A DNA stretch of 64,000 nt from Diplosphaera chodatii (GCA_032358165.1 JAALGY010000023.1:2914001-2978000); one strand, 5' to 3'. Positions 44,248 through 57,000 are shown, numbered from the stretch's first letter. A program made the numbers and translations. Notes: a model not told the origin generated them from the letters alone.

Positions 44248-46919
44248 TTATGTCTGCGCAGCAGCCAAATCCCGCAGCTTGCTAATGAAATCGGCCTTCT
44301 CAAAGCAGTCACGGCAGGACACGCCCCGGTCCCGCAACAGCTCCTTCAGCTGCCCCACCTTCAGCCGGCTGAAGTCCGTCTCCGGCGTGATCTTCACTGC
44401 CTGCGGCACAGCAGCATGATGCCCTGACGTGATATCCCCATACACCGGTGGCAGTGTATGCTAGGCTTTGCTCGCCCCAGCCTTGCACCAGACCATCAGT
44501 CGAGCGCCATCCGCAGGACACACCACATGCCACTAGCACAGCATAACAAGCACGGCAACAGCACTGTCGACGCACCTGCCGACACCGCTTGCCGCCGGTG
44601 AACTGGTCCAGGAAACGCCGGATGGGCTCCGACTTCATCTCCCCGCTGTATGCCTCCCGCGTTGCTGCATCGCCACTGCACACCACCAGCAGCGCCGGGA
44701 AGGCCTCGACGCCAAATGCTGACGCCAGCTGTGTGTTGCTGCCGCGCACCTCGCCGAACGCCAGCTTGTCCCTGCAGTGCAACACAGCAGCATGAGCACC
44801 CCAGTTGGGTACCCTACTTTGATGCGGTGGCGTGAGGTGCCTGATGCCAGGGGAATTTGACCTCTGCACAGCCGTCACGAGCTGAGACTACAGGAATGTC
44901 ACCTGTACTGGTTGGCCAGCGAGAGCGCCAGCGGCGACGTCTCGTGCTTGGCCGTGAATAGCAGCACACATGCGCCCCAGTCTGCACGTGCTTTCTGCTT
45001 CCCGCTGCCGCTGCCGCCGCCGCCCCCGCATCGCCGCAAGAACTCGTCCACCTGCCGACAAGATGCAGTCGCAACTTCATGCAATGGTGCGTGGCGTGAC
45101 GACACTACCAGGTCATGCCGCCCTCAGGGTTTGGTGTCCATTGATCACCCGCAAAGTGTGCAGTCCAACACGCAGGCAACCAGCCTCTGTTCCCCTTGCA
45201 CAGTGCAGCGGGCCGTCAAGCTTGTGGTGGGGGGTCCAAGGGCCTGCCTGCTGCTGCCTGTTGAGCGTGGTGACGTGGTTGGGCACAAGGCCCAGCGCCC
45301 AGGCCTTGATGGCGCCCGCCGACCGCTCGCCGCTGTACTCCCCGGCCGGCTTGCCGTTGACGAAGGCCTTGATGGTGGGGTAGCCCTGCACCCTGCGCAA
45401 TGCCAACACGGAAACATGGTGAGCACCGCATCGTGCGGGGCATGTCAGCATACTGCTGCCCGGACCCTGGCTGCACAGCTAGGCACAACCACAGTCCATG
45501 AATTCCAGCACGAAGCAGGTGGTATCTTGGTCGAGCCACTCTGGTCAGTTGATCAGGCCAGCTAAGCCCACATCCCGAACGCTTGCACTTGGCGCACCCG
45601 TGCTTCTGGCACAGCGCCGAGTCGGCGTCGCAGTTCACGGCGCCCACGCGCACCACCCCCTTGAGCGCCGACGCCAGCTTGCCCCAGTGCGGCGCAAGGT
45701 TGCGGCAGTGGCCGCTGCATGTCGAATCAAGCAATGCACATTGAGCTACAAGCTGTGTAGGGTCCAGGTTCATGGTTGGGTCTGCTTTGCGAATGCTGCC
45801 CAGCCCACTGCAGCGCCTGTGGTGCTTGCTGCGCCGCTCAAGTCAGCACACATACCACAAAGAAACGCCAGTGGTGCACAGCATACCATGCCCTCTGTCA
45901 ACACGCACCACCAGGGGGCGTAGAACTCCACGACTGCGACCTCGCGGGGGCCGTCCGGGAAGTTGGATGCTGTGAACTCCTCGACATGCGGGTGGCCACC
46001 ATACAGCGACTCACCCTGTGCCCCGCCACCCCTGTAGCAACCACATCAGCCGCTTTCTGCACTGCAGGTCAAGCCTCACAGCCACCTTGATCAGATCCAC
46101 AACGGTCCGGTTGCCGCAGCAGAACAGAAGAGAAGCAGCTCACAGCACAAAATGGCAACATACCCCTGGCCGCCTCGCCGCTGCCGGCCGGCCATGCCCC
46201 CTTGAGCAAAGCCGCCGCCCATGCCGCCGCCCATGCCGCCCCCTGGATTCACAGTCCCGAGGCCATGTGAGCACACAAGCACTCATGCGCATGCTCTGCG
46301 CACGGGAGCACACCAGAGGCAGCATGCCATGCGGCTGGGGAAACTACGGCTGGCCACCTGGGAACCCGCCGCCCATGCCGCCGCCGCCGCCGCCGCCGAA
46401 CATGTCGCCCAGATTGATGCGCTGGCCGCCGCTGCCGCCCATGTTGATGTGCACGCGCTGGTGGCCGCCGCCGCCGCCGCCGCCGCCCATGTTGCCGAAG
46501 GGATTGCCGCCGCCGAAGAACGCATTGAAGATGTCCTGCGGGTCTCCCTGAAAGTGGAAGCCGCCACCGCCGGGCCCGCCGCCGCCGCCTCCCCCGGGAC
46601 CGCCGCCCTGCTTGAGTCCCTCCTCGCCATACTGGTCATAAATCTGCCGCTTCTTCTCATCCGTCAGCGTCTCGTACGCTGCTGCCACCTCCCGGAACTT
46701 CTTCTCTGCCTTCTCCTTGTTCTCCTTGTTGCGGTCGGGGTGCCACTTCAGCGCCTGCCGCCTGTAGGCCTTCTTGATAGTGGCCTCATCCGCGTCTGGG
46801 CTGATGCCGAGAGTATCATAGTATTTTGTATCCCGCACCGCCCCCACGCAGGCGGCACACAGCGCGAGCAGCAGGCAGATGCCCGCCCCTGCTGCGCAGG
46901 GCGCAACCCGCGGGCGCAT
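44248..46919 (-). CDS. ER-type J-domain protein with thioredoxin domains and a SAP-like C-terminus (ERdj/PDI hybrid)
   Basis: Eight exons chain in phase to 510 residues, minus order: 46919-46358, 46242-46164, 46031-45909, 45714-45589, 45392-45248, 45051-44903, 44771-44576 and 44400-44248 (TAA). The start is chosen because MRPRV leads straight into a signal peptide ([14 protein letters not shown]). The J-domain follows ([21 protein letters not shown], with the WHPDRN catalytic HPD), then a long Gly/Phe-rich region. Thioredoxin domain 1 has [12 protein letters not shown], with CGHC split across exons 3 and 4. A second thioredoxin-like region ([13 protein letters not shown]...FPALLVV) lacks CxxC. 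The C-terminal [20 protein letters not shown]...FISKL resembles the SAP-like MANF/ARMET helix with its own CxxC. J-Trx proteins help BiP and reduce misfolded clients in the ER. No KDEL-type tail is seen. Exon 5 ends at a GC donor. Confidence 0.9.
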
Positions 46920-47637
46920 GCTGACAGGGCTTCTGTGTGCAATTGAAACGCTTGTCTTGCTCTGCAGCCTCAATAGTGTGGTTTGCGCCAGCAACTGCGA
47001 CGAAGCACCCTGAGGATCCTCTGAACGTCTGCACACAGTGCGCGAAGGTGACGACAAGCCTTGCAGTGTCACTGCTGTTCGGTGAGAACCAGTTATACGA
47101 TTGAGCGTCAGTGCATGAATGCCACAGCACAGAGCGAGCATTGAGTGTGGTCGCAGTCAAGGGGCGTGCAAATGTTGCAGCACGCTCATTGGTCAGTGCC
47201 CTCGAGTGCAAAACGCAAGTGCAGCTGATGCGTGCACAACAAACCCTGGTTTAAAAGGCTCAAGTACGGCGTTGGCACCCTAGAAGTGCCCGTCGAGAGG
47301 TTGTGTGGGTGTTTGGCGTTGTGCTGCAGAGGCACCATCACGCCATCTGCCTGAAGTCCGCAACAATTGCAGATTCTGATCGCCAGATTTGAAAGCTGAT
47401 GGCCGATACTGCAGCATGTTGAAGACATTCTGCATGATCTGACTCGTTTGCAGCCTCAGGATCCGCTGGTTGTGGGCTCAACACTGGCAGCATGATGCCT
47501 CAGGTGCATCACCATGTACTGCAGCTGTGTAGCAGCGCTTTTGCACGTACTACTGGCAAATCAAAGCAAAGGAGCAGGTAATTACACTGGGCGATGCCGC
47601 ATCCCATGCACGTATGTCATGAGGTGGAAGTGCTGCT
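46920..47637. other. Divergent intergenic region (shared promoter area)
   Basis: 718 bp between the start codons of the J-domain gene (-) and the TMEM18 gene (+). It must hold both promoters and 5' UTRs. I see no clear TATA box or heat-shock element cluster, and no coding exon. Confidence 0.5.
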
Positions 47638-48730
47638 ATGGCGCAGGCTTTCGAACAGCTGGGCGAGGCTGCGGAATCGGCGTGGCAAGCGGTGCAGGCG
47701 GAGCTCAAGGCCAAGATGGCGGAGTTCAACTCGCAGCCCGGCGTGGTCGACGGCCTGAAGGGCTTCGCAGCCGCAGTCGACTGGACAGTGCGTCTGTGCT
47801 GATGTTGCCATGCTCACGTGGAGGTGGTGGGTGCCAAGGCAGCTGCGCATGCAGAGTAGATATTACTATCGGTGAGCTGTCGGTCGGTGCGCTGCAGGAG
47901 CCCTGGATCGGGTACCTGCTCACGTTTCATGTGTTCCTGCTGACGGCGGCGGTCCTGAAGCGGAGCAGCCAGGCGGTCACAGCCGCCATTTTCTTCCTAG
48001 CGAGTGGGTCCCGTGCTCTGCAGCCTACAGCACTGAAGCAGAATGCGATGCATGAGCTATCACTCTGATGTTGCTTCGTAGAGAGCTGCCTGCGTGCTTC
48101 TGAGGCAGCCGCAACACTGGCTGCTACCTGCTGGAAAACCAAATGTGTGCTTGCCTGTTCAGCATTCTCAGCTGCGATTCTTGAGCCATGGACATGACTC
48201 TCAGGAGGGCTGCTGCTGTCTGCAGTGGCGCTGGTGTACAATGCGGAGCGCATCAATGCGCTTGCGGGGCGCCACTGGCAGCGCTTTGCTCGGCAGAACT
48301 ACTTCGACAGCAACGGCGTGTTTGCGGGCGTGCTGCTCGGAGCGCCGCTGCTGTGTATTATGTTTGTGATTTTGGTGAGTATTCGGTGTGACGCTCTGCA
48401 TCGCAGGCGATGTCAGCCCTTTGAGGAGATGGTTGGTGCACACCGTCAAGCTCCCGCTGCTGCAGTTTGGTCAAGCGCAAAGCAACCTGGTCGCAAGCCA
48501 TCGTGCCTGCTGGCCCTACTGACGAGCCTGTCCCGCTGCTCATGCAGCTGATCTACCTGCAGCAGATGGCGGTGCTGCTGGTGCGCATGAAGCGCACCGA
48601 GCTCAGGGTCAAGGCCAAGAGGAGAGCGGCGGCGGCGGCAGGTGCTACGGGGCCGGCGGGCGGCAATGGTGCCATCACAGACGGGGTCAACACTGCAGCG
48701 CCTGCTGCAGCTGGGCCCAAGCTGGACTAG
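47638..48730 (+). CDS. TMEM18: TMEM18 homologue (inner nuclear membrane/ER multi-pass protein)
   Basis: Four exons in phase give 195 residues: 47638-47787, 47898-48003, 48226-48374 and 48548-48730 (TAG). Family landmarks: AAAVDWTEPWIGYLLTFHV, YNAERINALAGRHWQRFA, QNYFDSNGVFAGVLLGAPLL and the basic tail LVRMKRTELRVKAKRR. Hydrophobic segments lie at LLTFHVFLLTAAVL, AAIFFLAMALV and LLGAPLLCIMFVIL, continuing into LIYLQQMAVLLV. In animals TMEM18 is a nuclear-membrane protein whose basic C-terminus binds DNA; in algae its role is not known to me. An Ala/Gly-rich extension after the basic stretch makes it longer than human TMEM18 (140 residues). Confidence 0.9.
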
Positions 48731-49094
48731 GATGTTGTACAGTATTTTCAGTGTTCGCTCTGGCAGCCGCACCCTCTGTACTCCCTGTGAGCGTGATCAG
48801 GCAGCTGCTGTACTGGTGATCTCTGCAGCGTTGCATCAACGCGCACTCATCAGATGAAGATGGATGTTGCAACATCCCCCCATAGCTCAGGCATGGCAGC
48901 TCCCTTCGCCATGCCCACAGTGATCAAACAAGGTTGTTCTCGGCAAGCCTGAACAGTCTGCACAACAGCAAAACCAGCAGTTCCATGCATGAAGCAGCCT
49001 ACGCCCCTAGCACTTCCTGGGCCAACCGGCTTGCCACTTCCAGATAGATTCGATTCCTTATGCAGCGCACGTGCCAGCTGCAGCTGGACGCTGG
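48731..49094. other. Convergent 3' intergenic region
   Basis: 364 bp between TMEM18 (+) and the oxygenase gene (-), tail to tail. It holds the two 3' UTRs. No TGTAA is seen on either strand close to the stops. Confidence 0.5.
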
Positions 49095-52000
49095 CTATGG
49101 ATCATCTGAGCCGGGCACCGTCAGCGGCCCAACGTAGTTTGGCTGCTTGACCCGCGGCCGCATGCTGCAGAGAGCATGGAGAACAGCCATCGGCCATGTG
49201 AGAGCACAGCACGACAGTCCGCAAAGGCAGTCATCTGAAGGAGAAGCGCCCTTTCTGCAACGCCGCAACTTCATGCTGCTGTCAAGTAATGACTCAACAA
49301 TGGGAATGAGACGAGACGCACTGCAGGAACACGTTTGCCATGAAGCGGCCGACCAAGGGGTTGGGGCGCCCGTGGGCACAAGATGCACCCTCATACTGCA
49401 GGAAGCAGAGGAAGCATGTGGAGCGAGCAGTCAGCATATGAATACTCAACTGCTACAGCTGCAGTGCCAACAGCACATTCTGAGTGACCCACGAGGAGAG
49501 CACGCTCACCAGTACCATGTCGCCTGGCTTCATCAACACCTGCAGCAAAGTCGCGGACAGTGTTGTGAGCCCTCGACACGACGAACACCTGCCTACAACT
49601 CAGCCCAGGCTTCAACACGGACTTATGTAGCGCATCAGGCGGAGACGTTCCGCGGCTCCTCACCTTAGTGAGCTTGCCGCCGTGGCCAAACACGTCCAGG
49701 GGCCAGGGCTCCCCGACGTCCTGGTCGACATTGATGATGGCGGACACCTGGTGCGTGTCCGGCCTGTCTGCATGGTCCTGCACCGCCATGACAGGAATGT
49801 GAAGGCATGCTGCCGCCAGCTGACGTTACGTTACAGGACATCCTATGGCCTGGCGTGCTTGGAATACCCGGCGCAGGTAACGTACCCTTCAAACAGACAT
49901 GTGCGCGCAGAAGCATCCTGTTGCATATGGTCCCACCTGCAAGATGCTGCCCTCGGTGTAGACGCGCACGCCATAGATTGCAGAGGGCACGAGCGGTATG
50001 TTGCCGATCCACTCCTCAAACACCGGCCGGATGAGCTCAAAGATCGTGGGCTTCATGCTGCCGATCTCTGGCAGGTCCACCAGCAGGAACCTGCACACCA
50101 GCATGGTGTTGATCGCAATGCTAGTGCAATTGTTGTGCAAGCACAGCTTTGCACTGGCATCGAGTGAGCAGGACATGCCTGCTCTGCTCGTGATTCACAT
50201 AGATGTTGTCATCTGTCCAGTTTTCTATGACCGAGTTGTTCTTGTGCTTCTCGAAAAACTCCTGCGCAGTAGGAGAAGCCATTGAGCGGACAGAACATGC
50301 AAGCATCGCATCACTTTTCGTTTGCGTAGTCCAGCAGCACTACCATCACCCAGCAGACAACAGGCACCTTCAGCAGCGCATACAGGAGCGGGGGTGCCCG
50401 CGTCTTCTTGAAGCCTGCCTTTGTATACCGCGGGATCCACTTTTTCTGCAGCATACAGTCCGCTCAGCTCCTCAATAGAGGAGACAAAGCAGGCGATCTG
50501 CTGCACAGTGTGACCTTGGGCGACCTACCTAGTTGCAGCTCCAGTGCTGCAGGAAGCGGGCGTGAGGCAGCTCCAGCCCGCAACCTACCTGCTCATGGAT
50601 GTCGGACAGCAGCTTCCCGAAGTTCGCCTCCCGGTCGCGCAGCAGCCGCGGCGTCATCTCGAGGTGCGGCAGCGGCAGCTTGCACCCGGGGTCCGTGAAC
50701 AGGTTGCAGTCCTCCGGCCGGCGCACGATGAGGTGCGTGTCGCCCTTCACCTGGTGGTGTGGCGACAGAGCACCCTGTTGAGATAACGCCAAAGGCGCCT
50801 ACGCTGCTGAAGCATGCTGATCTGCTGCGAGCGCATCGAGAAGCGGGGCAGGAGGGTCGGGGGGGGAGTGCATACCCTGTGCACCATGACAGGTTTGGGC
50901 GCCGGGGCGTCCTTGGCAACCACCGGCGTGACCACCCAGTCCGCCTGCACCACAACAGTGGCAGCGTCAGGGAGCTGAAGACGGCGCAGCAGCAGGTGCA
51001 GTGCAGCGTCTGCAGACTGCAGGACTGCCTCGGACACAGCAACAAGCTCCGCAGCGCAGCAGGGTGAGCGGGCACTTGGCAGGCGCACCCCGAGCGGCGT
51101 CTCGATCCACTGCCGCCCCCTGGGCTCCAGCACGAACTCGCCCAGCGGGCGCCCGTTGTCGGGGTTGTTAGGATCGCGCACGTGCCGGAAGCGGTACGCC
51201 ATCTTCGTGTGGTCGTTGGCCAGCAGGATGGGGTGCCTGCGCCGGAAGATGCAGACATCGTGAGCAGCACAGCATGCGAGCGTGGGATGCAGAGGCCTGA
51301 ACGCCCGCCAACGTGGCTGGTCCATGGTCGAGAACAGAGCTGCAGGCTGCCGGGAGCGGGGAGCAGGTCTCACCTGCCGGTGCGCGTGAGCCACAGCGCG
51401 ACGTCGCGCGCGCTGGTGGGCTTGGTGGCCACAGCAGCGGCGCCGGCGGCGCCGCTGCCCGCATCCGTGCGCACCTCCAACACCGGCGGCGCCCCGCAGG
51501 TCGCTGGCATGCAGTGCGGGTGAATGTACACCACCGCCGGCAGCTTCTCCACGCCAAACCAGCTGCCTGCACGGTGCCAGGCCCCACAGCTGAATGGAGT
51601 TGGGTATGCGTTGCTGTCGCGCATGCGTGGTCTCAGGCATCCGAGTTCCACCCGCAGACAGCCTTCCCCACCAAATACTGGGCAATCCGCATGGCGGCCG
51701 GAAGCATCTGCGGAGAAGTGCCGCTGCCTGCCTGCTATGCCTGTCCTACTTGGACAACCCGTTGCAGCAATGGTCTGCCACCTCGTAGGCAGCACAGCAC
51801 AGCTGCCTGTGCAAGCTGCTCCTGCTGGTCCCCATGCTGAAACTGATCCCTGCTTGAGGCGCACCAAGGCTGGCGGCCTCGGCGCCGCGGAACCAGGTGA
51901 TGCCAAGCGGCTCCACCACCTCCCCAGCTTCCTTCTCCAGCGCATTCGCATCCCAGGCTGGGCTGCCGCCGGGCCCGGCCCCCGTCAGCACCAGCAGCGT

Positions 52001-52674
52001 GTGGCGGTAGCCCGGGATGGGCATGAAGGGGTCCTCCTGTGGTCTGGCCAGCGCGGCCTCGCCTTGTGTCGGCTGCACCTGCAAGCTCCTGCAGGGTGTG
52101 CACCAGCAAAGTCTGGCATGATTCATCCAACTTGCTCAACTTGCATGATGTTCTCAACTTGCTTGGCGGGCTGACTGCAGTCTTGTGGTGAAGCTGCTTG
52201 CAAGTAGATGCAAGCCCGCTGCCCTGCCCCACCTGCGCTGGACGCTGAAAGTGTGGTGGTCTCCATCATGCCGCCGCAGCGCTGTGTATGAGAACCTGCA
52301 AGGCGATACAAATGTCTAGCACGCGCTGCCACCTTATGTTGTCCATGTCCTGCAAGCGGGGTCTCGCAGGGTGCACATTGACATGCTTGCGACGCTGACG
52401 CTGGCAGCCTCTGTACCCTAGGATGGCAAACAGGCCGATGGCCAGGAGGATGGCGATCGCCGGCACGGGCAGGCAGCGGTTCCGGCTGCGGCGCCCCTTC
52501 GTGCGCAGCGGCTTGCTGAACGGCGCCTGTACATGACACCGCACATGCAGGTGCGTAGGCGAACCCAGGTGCATCGTGGAACGCAGTCAGGATATATAGT
52601 GTGGCTCAGAGTTGCGCTGCAGTGCGCAGTACGCGGTCTAGTCATCGCCGTGTGCTCACCACCGAGTTCGCCAT
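49095..52674 (-). CDS. Type II membrane protein with C-terminal 2-oxoglutarate/Fe(II) oxygenase domain (prolyl-hydroxylase-like)
   Basis: Thirteen exons chain perfectly in phase to 592 residues, minus order: 52674-52660, 52526-52296, 52078-51865, 51566-51374, 51236-50876, 50750-50589, 50445-50368, 50261-50179, 50090-49937, 49777-49664, 49539-49510, 49395-49322 and 49164-49095 (TAG). A short basic N-terminus leads to one membrane helix (VPAIAILLAIGLFAILG) followed by basic residues, so the bulk should face the ER/Golgi lumen. The middle (PIPGYRHTLLVLTGAG, WFGVEKLPAVVYIHPH) has a possible thioredoxin-like flavour but no family I can name. The C-terminal catalytic domain has YGVRVYTEGSILQ, the iron ligands HxD (DHADRPDTH), DEPWPL-like GEPWPLDVFGH, KPGDMVLYEGASCAHGR (distal His and 2OG-binding Arg) and ANVFLHMRP. 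Peptidyl-proline or -lysine hydroxylation is likely; the substrate is unknown. The intron at 50091-50178 has a GC donor. Confidence 0.88.
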
Positions 52675-54028
52675 CTCGACGCCCTGCGGCCGAGCTGACG
52701 CCTGCCAGCCCTCCGACAATGCTGGCGCGCAGCTCCAGCAGGCCTTCTGCAGCCTCACGACGATTGATTGTAATCCTCCTTAGACGATATTCGAGGTGGA
52801 TAGACAGCGTTGCCATGTGCAGGCAATAATAGGAAGCTGTCAACTGCATGCAGCACCTTGTACAGGTAGGCTTACACCTCCAGCACCTGGTACACCCGCG
52901 CCTGGGGATGCTGACCCCTCCCCTCCCTTGCACACGCAGTGGTGTTGCTGATGGGCAAAACGAAGCCGATGGCAATCGTGCCTCAACGCTGCTTACACAG
53001 TCCAGCTGACGTGAAACAAGTGTTGACTGTCATGTTGTTGAGTGAGCAAGCTGGCCTGCACGTTGAGAATGCGCCTGAGCACACTACAGGTTGCAATACC
53101 AACCTCACTACTTCAGAAACTCTCGTCGACACGGTCTCTTACCCAGTACGAAACATACATACAGCATCAGTCAAACACGAACGGTAGCTTTCACCGTGTG
53201 CGAGGCCGCAAACGCACTGCAAGCGGTGGTCCGACACAGAGCTGTAAACCCTGGCGGTGCCCCACACAGGATCAGCCGTTCAGCCCCCTGCCCAAGGTTT
53301 TGCCCGGTCGGCCATATAGACTTTCGCTGCTGTTGGTACAGCCACTGTGCGATACGCAGCACTCTGCAGCACATCACTGACCAGCCGTGAGACACAAGGT
53401 GCTTGCGCGGACGCGTCGCCACACGAGATTGTGCACGCGTCATGCTTGAGTGCCCTCGACTTGCACTGCAAAACACCTTTTAGTCAAGACTGCAATACAG
53501 CTCTACCAGCCTGGCGTGAGCACCTGGCTGGCCCACTGCAGCTCAGAGGAGCCCGATGTGACCACTGATACCACTGCGTAACGCACCCCGCCAGTGGAAG
53601 ACTGCTGATTCGAGGCTACCGGGACGAAGCTGTGTTGGCTCCACTTGAGGCACAAGGCAAAGTCGGCTGGCCGCAGATCGCGCCGGCTGCCAGATCCTTA
53701 GCCTGTGACACCGGCACCAGCCGCGGACAGGGGTCTCAAGCATCAACAGGCGGCACCGCCCGTGGGCGGACTCTACCAGCCACATCCGCACAAAACTGGG
53801 CACCCAGCAGAATGGGCCGGGTGCCGACTGGCCTCCTGGATCTGGGCGCCTCCGTCCAGCACCCGGTGAGAGGCGATTTCCTGAGGCTTTACCTGCGATG
53901 TGAAGATGATAGCACCCTAGGTCACGGGGGTTGCCTGTGACGTTTTGTCGGATACAGACATACCATGGGGCTGTACATCAACACAAGCGGCGCGCAGCAG
54001 CGCGAAGCGCAGACAGGAACAGAACCCG
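52675..54028. other. Divergent intergenic region, no gene recognised
   Basis: 1.35 kb between the oxygenase (-) and the F-box/kelch gene (+). The stretch 52960-53480 is less GC-rich than its surroundings. Open frames are short and without splice-bounded exons. The last ~100 bp could include 5' coding of the F-box gene if translation starts upstream of 54029. Confidence 0.45.
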
Positions 54029-57000
54029 ATGAATCTGCACGCACACTACTGCGCCTCTGGCCCGCAGATTCTGGAGGTGCTGGGCGCGGCAGACCTGTGC
54101 CGCCTGGGCGCGACATGCAAGCTGCTGCTGCGCCGGTGCATGGGCGACGCCGCCCTGTGGTGAGCCCGCCTTTGCCATCGTTGTCTGTAGACAACTGACA
54201 CCTGCATGCAGCTCTTGTGATCTCTCAGCTATGCGCCGCTCCACACATTGATGGCTGACAGTACACCGCCTGTGCCCTTTCACCTGCAGGCGCGGTCACT
54301 GCGCGACCCTGCTGGGCCCCGAGACGGCAGCGCTGCACTCGGTTGCTGCGCCGCACCGCGAGCGGCGCACCCCCTCGAGCGACAGCCGCACATACAGCAG
54401 CGGCGACGACAGCGGCAGCCCGGGAAGCTGCGACAGCACCTCCAGCCTGGCTTCAGCCGACGAGGAGGCCGCTGGCTACTGGGCGGGCGTGTATCGTGCA
54501 GGCGTGCATATGGACGGTGCCTACTTTCTTGACGGCGCCTCTGAGCGATTCGCTGCCAGCGTTCCTGAGGTGAGCAGCAGCACAAGGGTCTGCTCGGGGG
54601 CCATGCCCCTCGACTGGCATGTGGGCGAAAAAAAGTCCAGCCCTGCTGCAGATCTGCAGGCGCTGTTCACAGTCGACAAGCTTGCATTCTGCTGATCACG
54701 CACCAGCTGGCTCTTTGCTGACAGTGCAGCCACATCCTGTGGTGATGCACCCGCAGGAGTTGGCAGACAAGCTGGCGCGGGCGGGGCACACCACAACGCC
54801 CGTCGGCGGCAAGCTGGTCATCGCCGGCGGCATCCTGCTGTCCCCCTCCCGCACCATGGACGCCCTGGTTGTGGACCCAGCCCGGCTCACCATCAGCAGG
54901 TGGGGTCCGCCTGCACCCGGCGACCAGCTCTGCGCTCCGCCGGTGCTCTCGCACTGCCTTTGTTTGTGACAGTACAGTTGCTGAGCACATCTGCCAGCCA
55001 GGTCCCATCCATAACAACTGTGCTTTCATCTGTGACTCGTGGTGGCTCCTATGGCTGTGTGGTCATTGCGTCCCGCCTGAGCGCAGGCCCCGGGAGCTGG
55101 GCGAGGCCCCGGAGACGCGCTTCCGCCACACCGCGGCGGCGGCGCCGCTGCAGCCCGGCACCCCGCTGCATGACGCCGCCGCGACGCAGCTGGCCGACCT
55201 GGGCGTGGCCGCGGCGCCGGAGTCCGGCACCCTGCTGCTGCTGTGGGGCGGCTACAACACCCTCAACGCCCAGTTCGGCGGCCCCGACATCCAGGTGGTC
55301 GCGCACTGCAGCAGACGCTTGCTCGCCCCAGCGTATTGCCCCAGCGTCAGAACGGGAGCACTTTGTGTCTGCCTGTGCTAGGTGACTGTATCCAGTCGTT
55401 GCTGATGGTGCTGTGGTGTGTGCTTGCGCCAGGGGCTGTGGGTGGCGGAAGGCGCTCGCACGGTGGCGTGGCTGCCGCTGGCCAGCAGCGGGGAGGCGCC
55501 GTCGCGGCGGTTCCACCACACTGCCGACGCCTTTGCCGGTGCGCCCTGCAGCTGTAACAGATGTATTCATGCACGGCTGGTCCCGCTCCTGTGATCTGCT
55601 GGATTGTGCTGGGGTCTGCAGGGCTCTGCGCTATGTGCAAGCTTCCACTTCCACGTCTTTTCTCTTTGGAAGATTGTCAGGCAAATATACCAAAGTGAAT
55701 GATGTTGCAAGAGTGTCAGCCAAGTATACCAGCGTGAATGATGCTGCACAATGCAGGCGGCTGCAGGATGGTGGTGCTTGGCGGCGAGGGCCACGCATGC
55801 AATGACAGCACCGACACAGGGTGTCCGGCGGTGTACGTGCTGGATATGCCCAGCCTGGTGTGGCAACGGGTGCAGACGACATCAGAGACAGCGGACGCCT
55901 GCCCTGGCACCTGCGCATTGCACCTCTGCACGGTGCGATGCAAAGCATTAATTCCATAACAGCACAACACAGCCGTCCTTGGCAGGGTGTGCACAGTTGC
56001 GAGCTGTTGGTGTGGTACTGCATGCTGCCTTTATGCAACCGACCCCGGCCCTGCAGGCTGCCATGCACCGTCCTGGCCCCTGGTCCCTCACCGCTTCTTC
56101 CTTGCTGCAGGTCCGCACGAGCCCAGACACGGGGCACGAGGAGCTGGTCGTCATCACCGGGCCAGACCAGGAGAACAGCCGGCCGCACGGCGGCATGCTG
56201 CCCCGCGCGCTGGACCTGAGCACCTTCGCATGGCGGCACGGCGCCTTCCGGGACCCTGCGGCGCATGTGGCCATCCCGGCGGCGCGGCAGCGCCCCGGCA
56301 AGGTCAAGCTCGCCGGGCAGTGGCTGCTGGTCGGCGCGGGCACCCCGCTGCCGGTGGGTCGGGTGTGCCGCCCGCACATGTGACGAGGTGCCGCTGGCAA
56401 CCGGGCGGCCAACTGCTGCTGCCTGCTCCTGCCTTGCGGGTGTTGCACAGTGTCGAAACAAGTCAACTTCAGGCAGCACGGAATGCAGAGTCCTCAGGTC
56501 GGTGCCAAACATGCGCCTCTGTCCAACATCGCTTCTCTGGCTGCAGTTCGGCACCAGCGGCTGCCTGACGGACATCCACCGCCTGCACCTGCCGACGCTG
56601 ACGTGGCGCGGGCCGCTGCAGCTGCATCCGGCTTCCGCTTCCGTGCAGTGCAATGCAGGCTTCTCTGCCGATGGCCTGGTGAGTCGCAGGATCCTCGTGC
56701 TGTCCGCGCTGTTGCAAGCTGACAGGCAGCACTGCATCAGCTTGAGCATGATGCTGCAGCAACAGCCGTGTTCCAAATTCAGGCCATGCCTCGAACATGC
56801 ACCAGAAGACAGTTGCAACACCTGCTGTGCAGGTCATGTTCGGCGGAATCACCATCTCGAGGGCCGGCATCAGCCCCGTGGCTCGCCACGACGCGATGCT
56901 GCTCGGTCCGCCTGCCCAGCTCAACCTCCAGCTCCCGGCGCGGCCAGTGACGCCTCCGCCTGCGCAGGCAGCTCAGCCAAAAGCAGCAGAGACGGCAGGT

